A stretch of 64,000 nucleotides of DNA from the NCBI GenBank assembly GCA_023376005.1, contig CM042143.1:83134090-83198089 (forward strand). Reading direction: 5' to 3'. Under the pieces are notes generated by a model that worked only from the letters and a program-made list of their open reading frames with translations, was not told the origin of the DNA and ran no database searches. Positions 42,172 through 52,802 of this stretch are shown piece by piece (positions within the stretch are counted from its first letter, which is position 1; every line of letters starts with the position of its first letter). Made by a program: the position numbers and the translations under genes. Source of the DNA: Doryteuthis pealeii (Eukaryota; Mollusca; Cephalopoda; Myopsida; Loliginidae).

Positions 42172-42212
42172 TGATAGAATTATGAATTAATATCAAACTA
42201 GCGGAATTTTCA

Positions 42213-42283
42213 GTTAGTTGGTTAGTTGGTTGGTTGGTTGTATTTCTACGGCATGTCAACCCTTATTGGGTTATTTTATATGA
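42213..42283 (-). mobile_element. Family H retroposon 3' end
   Basis: The minus strand has 'acatgccgtagaaatacaac' and a (CAAC)n tail. Confidence 0.55.
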
Positions 42284-42293
42284 AAGGCGCTAG

Positions 42294-42366
42294 TGAAAAG
42301 AGGATAGACACTATCGCTGTTCGGCTGCTACTGACAACAGGTCACTCCGCCAACTTTACTTACTTT
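42294..42366 (+). mobile_element. SINE A 3' fragment
   Basis: From 'gcgctagtgaaaagagga' to the ctttacttac end. Confidence 0.7.
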
Positions 42367-42519
42367 TAGTACAGGATACATTTTGAGGAGACGGATGAGA
42401 ATATGAATAATTTGTTGCACTAATATTACAAAGAAATAGAGTTGACAAAATTCTTCGATTTTATTTGGGTCTGAACACAGACCTTTGGAGCCAGTGAACC
42501 AAGCAAGTTCTTTCTCTAC

Positions 42520-42522
<3 letters not shown>

Positions 42523-42571
<49 letters not shown>
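42523..42571. repeat. (CT)n then (TA)n
   Basis: Dinucleotide runs. Confidence 0.95.
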
Positions 42572-42573
<2 letters not shown>

Positions 42574-42738
42574 AAGAGTGTTCAATATCAGTGATAGATC
42601 GTATATAAGTTAGTATAGCATAGACACATTCAACGGCGTCAATTTTTCACCTATGCGATCATAATATAGGTTTGATAATCACGCATAAGCATTAACTTAG
42701 ACGCTTTATCACCAATACTTCATTCATAAATACAACAA

Positions 42739-42742
<4 letters not shown>

Positions 42743-42795
<53 letters not shown>

Positions 42796-43056
42796 TCGTT
42801 CGTCCATCTCCCGTTCATCGCTCATTGCTTCGGCGTGGTTGTGCAGCCTGGCAACAATGGATGGTACGCTAAAAAAGGAAGAAAAAGAAAGAATATATAA
42901 ATATATAAATATATATATATATATATATGTATATACATTCTTTCTGAGAGTTTATCGCTTATGCGATTCTCAAACCATATCCACGCTACCCTAACAGATA
43001 TACACTATACACGCTATTAAGCACTTTTTACTTATAGATATAGCGCGCGCACACAC

Positions 43057-43117
<61 letters not shown>
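42743..43117. repeat. (TA)n-linked hairpin elements
   Basis: (TA)n at 42743-42793, 42903-42928 and 43064-43117 flank short unique blocks such as 'gtttatcgcttatgcgattc' and 'cacgctaccctaacagat'. Similar words occur at 22418-22490. Confidence 0.6.
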
Positions 43118-43120
<3 letters not shown>

Positions 43121-43207
43121 TTCATCACTAATTCCGTATGCTATTGATAAAATATGTTTTATTTTTCAAAATGATCTTTTTCATTATCTTTCTACTTCAG
43201 TGGTGAA

Positions 43208-43689
43208 TCTTATTATCATGATGATTTGGTGTCTCTCTTTCTGTAACCGAAACTACGCCCACAAAAAAAAGCCCATGTTATTAGTGCGTTTAAAATACTG
43301 CAACGTGTCTTATATATCACTAAAAAATAAAGGTTTACATAATATATAGTGTGGTTAATTTGCATACTGGTTTTAACAATACCGGGTTTGATAAATAATT
43401 ACTTGGTGTTATTGATCTGTAATATCATTGTTTTATTCTCCAACGTATCCTAAGTAAAATAAATGTAATCTTTTTTTATGCGTTCAAATCAGAACTTATT
43501 TTAATCATATTTTAATTGATTTCTTTATAAAAATCATTCATAGGATTGATTTTAATACGTTGGAGAATAAAGCAATAATATTACAGATTAATAACACCAA
43601 GTAATTATTTCTTCAGTCTTTCTAAATTAATATATTTCATTACATTAAAACTCAAATACTTACGCCCGGAGGGTGCATATTCTTGCTAG
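43208..43689 (+). mobile_element. Helitron-like family D with internal fold-back
   Basis: It starts TCTTATTATCATG after an A and ends with the CGCCC-GGA-GGGTG hairpin and CTAG before T. The segment 43390-43447 recurs inverted at about 43555-43611. Confidence 0.8.
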
Positions 43690-44400
43690 TATTACTAACA
43701 TACACAGGCTAATTATTGATCCATGTATGCATACTGTAGTAAGCTAAGCTTAAGGGATATTTACAGGTTTGGAAGTCAAACACGTTGTTTTGTAACCATA
43801 ATTTTATCTGATGGTTACATACAGTCGACAAGATGTGTATCGAACACGTATGATATGTTTGGAAAACGAGAATCCGATAAACATTCAACAACCAATCAAG
43901 ATGCACCCTTAATTGAAGATCAAACACGTTGTAGGTGAGATGATAAACGGTGAGTGACAATAACTAAATAGCAAATTCCTTGGTTTCTAAATGGAACCCA
44001 AGTTCAATAGAAAGTCAGCTGTTACATCATTGTTCATTAATAAAAAAAGTTGTGAGGCCCAAACTGACACTGATCCACAGGTAAATACTGTCAGAGATAA
44101 AAAAAAAAAAAATTAAAAAACGAAAAGAAAAAAGAGACAACGAATACGATTTCCGCCACCTCAAATAATTGATTTTCATTATCATAAACACAAGAGGGAA
44201 CATGACAAAATGGTGGAGCAAAGGGGAGATAATCATGAGGTACAGTGTTCTCTCCTAAGAAATTTGTATAAGAAAAGAAAAAGAATCAAGCCAAGGGGAA
44301 AATTATTCTTAAAGCTGCGAAATTTAGAAATTCGCGAAAAAATATACAGCAACTACTCGCCAACTATCTTCTATTGTATAGCCGTCTCTTTACATAGATA
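43690..44400. other. No gene seen
   Basis: No recognised repeats or domains. Confidence 0.4.
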
Positions 44401-44449
44401 GTATATATACTCACTTTGTATCGTATAGACATATACCCGTATTTGTATA

Positions 44450-44860
44450 CCATTCTTAATCTCGTTCTGTATTTCTTCTTACTATCGACCGTGTCTTGTA
44501 TTATATTTCTTCTTAGTTCGCATAATTTGGTCTGAGTATTCCTTTGGTCTGGGTAACTCTTCTAACTTCTCCTGGTCTGTCTATCTTCTTATTCAGGATC
44601 TGTCTGTCTTCTTAAGATTCTTGTTGAGACCTCATGTGCTGTTTGTTTGTGATTAAGAACACAAGACATTAGTTTGATGAATTCACATTTTTATTGAAGT
44701 CTTGGATCCGGATCACTCAACTGCGCGTGTGAGAATCCAGCTAACCCGAACGAGAGCCGCTATTTCGTCCTCATCCTTCCACGGCTAACTAGAAACTAAT
44801 TATCTAAAAACTCCTTCCCACGGATCAAACTCACGAACAGGTAGAGGAGGTCAGAAAGGG
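44450..44860 (-). mobile_element. Possible solo LTR (weak)
   Basis: The minus strand has a moderately GC-rich region followed by CAATAAAAATG and a TCTTGTGTTCTT-like stretch, as in a U3-R-U5 with a polyadenylation signal. No paired LTR, TG..CA ends or target duplication were confirmed. Confidence 0.25.
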
Positions 44861-44866
44861 TTAAGA

Positions 44867-45074
44867 GAAATAAAGGTTTACATAATATATTGTGTGGTTA
44901 ATTTGCATACTGGTTTTAACAAAATCGGCTTTGATAAATAATTACTTGGTGTTATTGATCTGTAATATTATTGTTTTATTATCCAACGTATTAAAATCAA
45001 TCCTATGAATTATTTTTTGCATAGAAAGCAATTAAAATATAATTAAAATAAATGTAATCTTTTTATATAAGAGC
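44867..45074 (+). mobile_element. Helitron-like family D internal fragment
   Basis: Matches the interior of the family (ggtttacataatatattgtg, ttacttggtgttattgatct). Both ends are missing. Confidence 0.7.
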
Positions 45075-46062
45075 AAAAAGAACCTGCTTGAAATAACGAG
45101 TACAGTCTTTTGCACAACTTACAGCATTCTCATTAAAATACCTGCCACAAAATATTATTTTATCTAAAACATTTATTCATCAATCCATATCAAACTAAAT
45201 CAAAACTAAATTCTAATCGTAATTCACGGCAGGTGCCCATTGCGAAAAAAAGTATCTACGCAATAATGTATAAAAAATTTGATCACGTAGAAAACAGACA
45301 TTTTATTTTTGTAATTTCTTTACGGACATTAAAATATTGGATATTCAATTAAATTTATACAAATGTGCCAGTGTAAAGGTCACGGAACACTCTGTGGTTA
45401 ATAGAATTCAATAATATTAATTCACATTAAGTTATACGTGTATAGCTATTAAACCAAGATTTTCTCCTGATTATTGTTACTATAAAACAATAATAAAACT
45501 ATTGAAGTAAATCGACGTCTTGCCGAGAGAAAAGGCGCGCCACAGTTTTAGGTCACCGATGTTAGGAACATAAAGATACAACGGGGGGAAATATTAAGCG
45601 GGATACGAGGCGTGTGCAGCCGAACAATGTCTGCCCTTCCCAGTAGCAGAACGCGCAGGCACTCAGGGTCTGCACCGTCAGTGTTAGTCTATTCAACAAC
45701 CGTTGTATTCTGTTTTCCAACTTTTCTTGTTATTCTTTGGGTCACGTTGGGAAACATTAGTCTAGAGGGACAAAAACATCCGCGGGGTTGGTGCGAACGG
45801 CCGCCAATTCTTTAGTCTAACTTATTTCCTTTTCATGCGTCTCCGATGATTTTTCATTCGCCTTATAAAATAGATGCTGGTACCCCGCCTCTGGTCAACA
45901 TATGAAATGATGGAGACATAGGTCACCCTCTCATCGTTGGCCATCACTAACTTTTGGTTCTGGCTGACACGTTTTTGCCCTTGACAAAATACGAATGTTG
46001 ATTACACATTTGACGTCACCTTCAGAGATTCCGTATCGTAGAAAAAGCCAGAAGGTACAAGC

Positions 46063-46066
<4 letters not shown>
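45075..46066. other. No gene seen; GC-richer patch 45530-45830
   Basis: The patch has several CpGs and no repeat match. A 67-codon frame there has no recognisable domain. It could be regulatory. Confidence 0.35.

Positions 46067-46097
<31 letters not shown>
46067..46097. repeat. (AAT)n microsatellite
   Basis: About ten AAT units adjoining a Helitron C 3' end. Confidence 0.95.
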
Positions 46098-46098
<1 letters not shown>

Positions 46099-46372
46099 TA
46101 GTAGGACCTGTGGATATACCACAAGATGATAATTTGATTATTACAACGTTTGATACGTTTACTTTAGTGCTAATGCTGAATAGTTCAATATGTAAAAATA
46201 TAATAATCTTGATTTAACTCTCTCTCTCACTCTTTTTTTCTTTCCTTCTTTTCATCTTTCTATTTTGTTTGATTGAAACAGATTAGCGTAATCGTTCCGC
46301 GCGTCCATCCCCTCTCTCCATTTCCCCTATTCTCTTTCTTTCTTATTAGATTTTTTCTGTGTAGCATGTCTA
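46098..46372 (-). mobile_element. Helitron-like family C, 5'-truncated by family G
   Basis: The CTAA end and a TGTGG/CCACA-type hairpin are present. It is cut at the gtagcatgtc point, where family G begins. Confidence 0.7.
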
Positions 46373-46672
46373 CAATACTTAACATAGCTCAGCACTTTTA
46401 TCCGGTCATGGTTAATGTAATGAGAACAGTCTACCCCCGTGAATTAAATAAAGGGTTTGGTTCGAAGTTCGGTGTAGGCTCCCGATTACAACATGAAGGC
46501 TCCCGCGTTCGACAAGAAGGTTCCAGAGTTCGAAGAGAATATTTACGAGTTCGAAGAGAAGGTTCCTGAGTTCGACAAGTAACACATGAAGAAGGTCGGC
46601 CGAAACGTTGTGTAGATAACAATAAAGATGAGGACAATAGTCCGAATAATTCAAATGATACAAAATTGAAAA
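46373..46672 (+). repeat. Family G repeat, longest copy with 21-bp units
   Basis: A possible tRNA-like head (gcttttatccggtcatggtt, ggttcgaagttcgg) is followed by five units of a 21-bp repeat of the ggctcccgagttcgacaagaa type. Then come 'catgaagaaggtcgg', 'ccgaaacgttgtgtagataa' and 'gatgaggacaatagtccgaa'. The 21-bp period gives seven-residue repeats in one frame, but this is no evidence of a gene. Confidence 0.65.
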
Positions 46673-46903
46673 GAATAGGTCATTCCATTTTGATTGGATC
46701 GAGAACTTTTCAACACTTTTTGTATGTGTGAAAGAATTATTCCGTGTTTATATAACCATTGATCCATCGATCTATTCTTTCGTTCTTTTTTTTTGCCGAC
46801 GGAAAATCACTTGAAAAATTATGTAAACAAATTTTAAAGCCAATTTTTATGGGTCTAATGGTGACAAATAATATATTAATACTTGTGTTTGTACGACCGT
46901 TTT

Positions 46904-47144
46904 GCATCCTGCAACACCCTCTGATTAAAAAACAGACAGTCGAAATCATCCAAGATGAAATGCAAAAATGTAAATCCTGATTATCTGGTGTTGCTTATCT
47001 GCAAAATTCTTATTTCTTATATGAGTGTCGTCACCTCAGCTAAATAATGGACCATTCCGTTGTTATCATAAACAAAGAAAGGAAAGAAAAAGGATATGCT
47101 ATTCAGGAAAAATATAAGAAAAAACGAAAGAAAGAGAGTAGGGG

Positions 47145-47216
<72 letters not shown>

Positions 47217-47405
47217 GGTGTTTCAATCAAACATAATGAAAAGATGAAAAGAAGGAAAGAAAGAAAAAAAAAGGGTTAGAGAGAGTTAAATCAAGATTAT
47301 CATACTTTTTACATTTTGAAGTATTTCTCAATAGCTCTCAAGTAAACATATCAAATGTTGTAATAATTAGATTATCATACTGTGGTATATCCAATGGTCC
47401 TGCTT
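46904..47405 (+). mobile_element. Helitron-like family C copy
   Basis: It ends with a hairpin variant and CTTG. (TA)n 47149-47199 and (GA)n interrupt the pyrimidine-rich region. Confidence 0.75.
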
Positions 47406-47667
47406 GTAGTTGAATATTTTTCTCACTAAGACGACAGAATCGAAACAAGGAAAAATTAAAAAGCAAGCTGAATTTTTAATTTGTAGGATCAAGTGTCAGT
47501 GATCAAGGCCTCTTGGTAAAAAGGGGGTTTGTCTTCTTAACCCATTCCCACCCTATGATTCATTCCATAAAAATATTAATAATCTTAATTAAAACTTTGT
47601 TTCTAAATCTGTAAAAGTTGAAAAATAGAAAGAAAACAATTGCGGCCTCTATTTCTAGTGCATATAG

Positions 47668-47791
47668 CTACTTACTAAGCTTTGCTTAGATGTGGAACAA
47701 TACCAGAAGTACGAGCACCCAATGAGAATCGAACTCATTAACAATGATCTGCGAATCTAGCTTGCTAACCATTACACCATATGAGGTGTCC
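47668..47791 (-). mobile_element. tRNA-derived SINE C with 16-bp TSD
   Basis: The minus strand starts GGACACCTCATATGGTGTAA with an A-box-like TGGTGTAATGGTTAGC and a B-box-like GAGTTCGATTCTC, then a short tail. It is flanked by ATTTCTAGTGCATATA at 47651 and 47792. The acceptor stem does not pair, so it is not a functional tRNA. Confidence 0.75.
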
Positions 47792-47807
47792 ATTTCTAGT
47801 GCATATA

Positions 47808-48352
47808 TAGCAATATCTCATCCACAGAAAGCGATGTTAATGCACGCATAGGGAAAACATGGTCTGCTATAAACAGATTAACAGTCATATGGGAATCTGA
47901 TCTCACTGACAGGTTAAAGCTACAATTTTTCCATGCCGTAGTTGTATCAGTGCTGCTGTATGGCTGCACCACCTGGACCCGAACGAAGCGCCTAAAGAAT
48001 AAGCTGGATGGGAGCTGCCCAAGAATGCTTGCTGCAATCTTAAACAAATCGTGGAAACAACACCTTACAAGAAAGCAGCTGTACGGCCACTTGTCCCCTA
48101 TCACACAGACCATCCGAATGAGACGAACTAGACATGCTAGACACTGCTAGAGAAGCAAGGACGAACCCATAAACGACGTTCTCCTGTGGAAACCAGCACA
48201 TGGGCACGCCAGTGTGGGTCGCCCAGCAAAGTCCTACATTGACCAGATCTGAGCGGATACTGGGTGCTGTGCAGAGGACACCCCGAGGGCAATGAATGAT
48301 AGACGGGTTAACGAGAGATTGTCATGGATACCCGTGCTAATAGCGCGACATA

Positions 48353-48394
<42 letters not shown>
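47808..48394 (+). mobile_element. LINE B C-terminal fragment
   Basis: The plus frame reads VNARIGKTWSAINRLT, LQFFHAVVVSVLLYGCTTWT, then LYGHLSPITQTIRMRRTRHA, a stop, and DVLLWKPAHGHASVGRPAKS. This is the common 3' end of a non-LTR retrotransposon in molluscs and other invertebrates. It ends in (GAT)n (48353-48394) and ATTTCTAGTGC, which also precedes the element at 47792. Confidence 0.85.
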
Positions 48395-48398
<4 letters not shown>

Positions 48399-48787
48399 CT
48401 AGTGCTATGGAATACCCTATTTATCGGAGAGTAGAGATTCATAGAGTGAAAGCAGTTTAGGTATAATGTAAGGATTTTTGCTACTTGGACTTCTTGAGAA
48501 TTTCGGCCCTCGGACACTGCTCTATTGTCCGATCTCTCAGTACACCTCAATAAATTTGTTATTCTTATAAGAGTTTTATTGTTTGCTTGAAGCATTGTGT
48601 GTATATTTGGTTTGTATATATATAAGTACTTGGGATATGAACTTTGGTGGAATATTCTACGGATTCCATCCAAATGTAAAAAAGTTGGCCAGAAAGCTTG
48701 AAAAGATCGTTAATAAAATTGTTAAACAGGAGACATGCCTTTTGTTTAATTCTACATGTATAAATGAAAGAATGCTGCTCTCTCCCC

Positions 48788-48800
<13 letters not shown>
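48395..48800. other. No gene seen
   Basis: It has the 'gtttgcttgaagcattgtgt' phrase also found at 48918 and 61070 (family K). Confidence 0.4.
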
Positions 48801-48801
<1 letters not shown>

Positions 48802-48834
<33 letters not shown>

Positions 48835-48858
48835 ACACACACACAACCAGACACACAC

Positions 48859-48904
<46 letters not shown>
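48802..48904. repeat. (CT)n, (CA)n and (TA)n
   Basis: Three consecutive dinucleotide arrays, with (TA)n at 48866-48903. Confidence 0.95.
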
Positions 48905-48907
<3 letters not shown>

Positions 48908-48976
48908 AGTTTTATGGTTTGCTTTAAGCATTGTGTGTATATTAATAGATTGATTTTGGAGGTTTATTACAATGCG

Positions 48977-49312
48977 AAGGAAGAAAAGGTAACGAGTATG
49001 TTGTTAATTTACCTGGATAATTATTTTTTAATGGATTTTCATGACTATTTGTATTAATCCATGTTACTATGGAGGTAGTAATTTATGTGTTTCTGTATTT
49101 ATTTTGAATTGATATATTCAAACATTAAAAACAATTAAAGAAACACACACGTTACTACCTCCACACTAATATGGATTAAAACGGACACCGGTGAAAATCC
49201 TTTTATGGGCCCCGAGGTTTTCTGAGGATGAGCCGAAATATTAAGGAAATATGAAAAAAGAATACAGGTAAATGAACAACATACTCGTTACCTTTTCTTC
49301 CTTTACATTGTT
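48977..49312. repeat. Family K palindromic element
   Basis: The outer arms (48980-49030 and 49255-49312, with 'aaaaggtaacgagtatgttg') and inner arms ('ccatgttactatggaggtag' and its partner near 49155-49185) are inverted. The plus strand near 49212-49240 reads CTGAGGA, GAAA, then ATATT/AATAT with H17 replaced by G. Confidence 0.6.
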
Positions 49313-49697
49313 ATTCTTAGTTTAGTTGTGACCATGTGTACAAGGATAACAATCGTAACAGCTTGAAAAATGATATATTGCTTTATAAACAGATAAAAAA
49401 AAGTCCTTTTTCATGTGTGTAACAAAGTTAAGTACATACGTATATATTGGACCGTTTACTTGTGTGTGTATGTGAGTGTGTATGTGTGTGTGCGCGTGTG
49501 TATGTGTGCATAATTGGTGTACTTAAATGAATGTACACATGGGTGTGTATGCGCGTATATACGAGGCGGGGTGTGTTTCATAAAGAAGTCAGCCCTAAAG
49601 ATAAGAGATTAGAATTTCCGTGCACGGCGTCACTTTTATGGTGCAGTATTGGTCACGTGGCAAAGCTGCGCACAGTGACAACAGTATTTAGTCGTTG

Positions 49698-49699
<2 letters not shown>

Positions 49700-49737
<38 letters not shown>
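49700..49737. repeat. (TA)n microsatellite
   Basis: Directly abuts the outer end of the left palindrome arm. Confidence 0.95.
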
Positions 49738-49743
<6 letters not shown>

Positions 49744-49795
49744 ATAAGATAAATATATAGGTTTTACATATCTATTTATTGGGTGACAAAGGAAT

Positions 49796-49838
49796 TTCAC
49801 AACCATATTGGTTTCATGCGATGCATTCATCAGGTGAA
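49796..49838 (-). ncRNA. Hammerhead ribozyme motif, left arm
   Basis: Minus strand: stem I TTCAC, core CTGATGA (49827-49833), stem II ATGC/GCAT with loop ATC, GAAA (49812-49815), stem III CCA/TGG with loop ATA, U16.1, H17 = U, then GTGAA completing a perfect five-pair stem I. All core residues are conserved. UU cleavage sites work more slowly than GUC in known hammerheads. Confidence 0.65.
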
Positions 49839-50429
49839 GATGTTTCAAATGTGAGAAAAATCGAAAAAATTTCAAAAAATTTCAAAAAATTCAATAGACA
49901 TGGGATGCGTATGATTGGATAAAATGATGTGTGTATGTATGTGAAGGTGAATTGAATGTATGAGAGTGTTTATGGGCAGTATAAAGGTTGTGTACGCGTA
50001 GTGGCTGGTCACACACATAATACGTTGATCTGTTAGTGTGCAGTATTTTAATAGTGCTTACGTGCGAGCGCTCGTGTCTATACATGTATGTGTGTGTGCG
50101 CGCGCGCGCGCGTGCATGTTTTCTTTCTATCTGATGCGTGGGCCGTGTATGATGTATACGGACGGGTCGTGATGGTTGGGGAGTGGGGTTGAATAATATT
50201 AATTTTAAGGTTGTAAATGTTGTATATTATGGGTGGGTGGGTGGTGGTGTTTTGAACTTCGGTGTTGTCTATTACGAGGTGTTGCGTTGACAACCGGACG
50301 TGGTTGCACGTGGTTACATATACTCGCGACATATACACGCATACAAAATAATATTCATACATATTTATATGCACACACATGTCACTATATTTGCTGGGTA
50401 AGCCTTACATATACATACTGAAGCGCATA

Positions 50430-51085
50430 CGCATACTACTATGGGCTCCACGTGTACATATATACGCACATACGCACACATGTACACACAGACAGACACG
50501 CATATACGTACTCATACAAATTTGTGCACATACACTCACACGCTCACGTACAGGCACACATACATATACATGCATACATATATACACGCGCGCATATACG
50601 TAGGAACATACATACGCATATGTGCCCAAAGACACATGCATGCACGCACACAGATGTATGCACATACGTGCGCATGCACACGCTCATACATGCATGCATG
50701 CACACACACACATATGCACATACGCGCGCATGTACACGACCATGCATGCTCGTACACACATACACACACACGTACGCATACACACGTACACGCGTGTGCG
50801 CACACACATCCAGTCGCATGCATACACGTCAGCACGCATGCACATGCACACACCCACATACATATATATATATATACATACATATACATATACACACATA
50901 CGCATATAAACACATACATACATATACACACATACACACATATATATATACGTACACATACACTCCCACACACACACACACATGCACACATATACACACA
51001 TATGCGCTCGCACACATCCACGCATACACCCACGCTCACACATGCATAAACATACAAGAGCACGTATATATACACGAATGCATAT
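50430..51085. repeat. Long alternating purine-pyrimidine tract
   Basis: About 650 bp of mostly strict R-Y alternation (AC, AT, GC, GT steps) without a fixed unit. This leaves all frames open, so the long His/Thr/Tyr/Val/Cys-rich frames here are artefacts. The mirror copy is at 52985-53640. Confidence 0.8.
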
Positions 51086-51263
51086 GTACAAGGACCAAGG
51101 TGGGGTTGGTTGAAAGAAGGAAGCGGGGAACAAGATGTAGGCCAGAGGGGGTAGAACTGTTACGTAAGATGGACGAAGATGGACTTAGGTGGAATGATAG
51201 ATGGATAAATAGATGGATAGATGGATAGATTGATTGATTGGTGAGGGAATTTCATTGTTATGT

Positions 51264-51307
<44 letters not shown>

Positions 51308-51464
51308 CTGGATAGATACGCGAATACACACGTATGTATATATACATATAGACACACACACACACACACACATAGATAGATAGATAGATAGATATATACA
51401 TTTATTGTTATGTGTTCTTAGATAAATTTTTGTGTTATGCGTCCTTTGCGCTCAAACGTGCGTA

Positions 51465-52603
51465 AAAAACTAAAAAGAAGGATTTGAAAGTATATGTAAA
51501 GTATATTACATCGGAGCAACAGAAGGTTGAAGCAAAGATCTTACACACAAACTATCATTCACTAATATTAACTACTCAACCAGTAATCACTATCCACATA
51601 TATCTGGAGCCTAAAGACATGAATATTTCCCCCAAGATAAGCTGGGAGATCCTAAAATTGCACCACATAATAAGTCACAAAAATGTGCCTCCAAGTTTCT
51701 ATCATCACCACATACCACATTGCACCCTGCTAAAAAAAAATCTGAAGTACTGTCCAAGTGTAGACATGAAAACAAACACCTGTTGTCGAATTTCGACCCA
51801 TACACTTAACCCCCACCACTGCTCACACACTACGCACTACCACCTCGGCACTATTATACACATAACATACTGCATCTTCATAACAACAACAACATAATCT
51901 ATCACTACCCAACTCCAACCTCACACACCTGCACAAGAAACGTAAGTAAAGATCCTTCTTTTTCTATGCACCCAGTACTATATCCAAAACCCCTGAAGAA
52001 TAACCCACCCATCTACCTACATATCCCACACCTTCCCCACCTATTCAACCATCCCACTCTGTCCCTATCTACCTGAATATCTCAACACGCACCTATTTAT
52101 CTGCCTCCCACAACCCATTCACCTATCTATCTTTCTCAATAAATTTCCACCAACACATACACCCATTTATCAACACCTGTTTATTTCTATCTGATTAGGG
52201 TATAATCACTCTTAATTAATAACTCCTCACTATCGTGATAATCAAATAAAACGCCCCTCCCCCATTTACCCACACGACCCAGCATCTTTATTGACACGAA
52301 ATTAGGGTCTACCCATTGACCAGTTTAGGACAACTCGAAATTAGGGACTACCCATTAACCAGTTTAGGACAACTCGGTTAAACGGAAATAAATATTTCCG
52401 AACTTTGTTTATAAAAATCCCATAAAAAATAAACAATTAAAAATCTTACAAGATAGTTACGAAGAATAATAGTTCATTCAAAGATCAAACTATTCCTTAA
52501 GAAAAACCACACCGTTACCTTAATAAATATACGAACCCACCCATATTGCACGCTGCTTTTTAGACAAAAAATACATATGATTACAACCTTACGTTTATGC
52601 GTC
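51465..52603. other. Single-copy spacer of the palindrome
   Basis: AT- and C-rich sequence. The longest frame (51484-51897, 137 codons) has no recognised domain and no RT or transposase motif. A short tandem duplication 'aaattagggWctacccatt' occurs at 52299 and 52338. Confidence 0.5.
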
Positions 52604-52683
52604 TACGCACGTTTGAGCGCAAAGGACGCATAACACAAAAATTTATCTAAGAACACATAACAATAAATGTATATATCTATCTA

Positions 52684-52714
<31 letters not shown>

Positions 52715-52758
52715 CTATATGTATATATACATACGTGTGTATTCGCGTATCTATCCAG

Positions 52759-52802
<44 letters not shown>

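Larger units (their letters stand above)
49733..51464. repeat. Left arm of 4.6 kb inverted repeat
   Basis: The reverse complement matches 52604-54334 almost base for base over about 1.73 kb. Visible differences are only a few 1-4 bp changes. The outer end carries a hammerhead motif, the middle is alternating purine-pyrimidine, and the inner end has (TA)n (51265-51305) and GATA repeats. Confidence 0.9.

Noticed and set aside
47714..47791. Functional tRNA gene
   Set aside because: A and B boxes are present, but the acceptor and anticodon stems do not pair, and it sits inside a SINE with target duplications.
50441..51228. Long His/Thr/Tyr-rich and Val/Cys/Met-rich frames on both strands (up to 258 codons), repeated at 52912-53686
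   Set aside because: They arise from alternating purine-pyrimidine DNA that avoids stops in every frame. There is no domain, and both strands and several frames are open at once.
51484..51897. 137-codon frame in the palindrome spacer as a transposon protein
   Set aside because: No RT, transposase, integrase or zinc-finger motif, and composition similar to the surrounding non-coding DNA.
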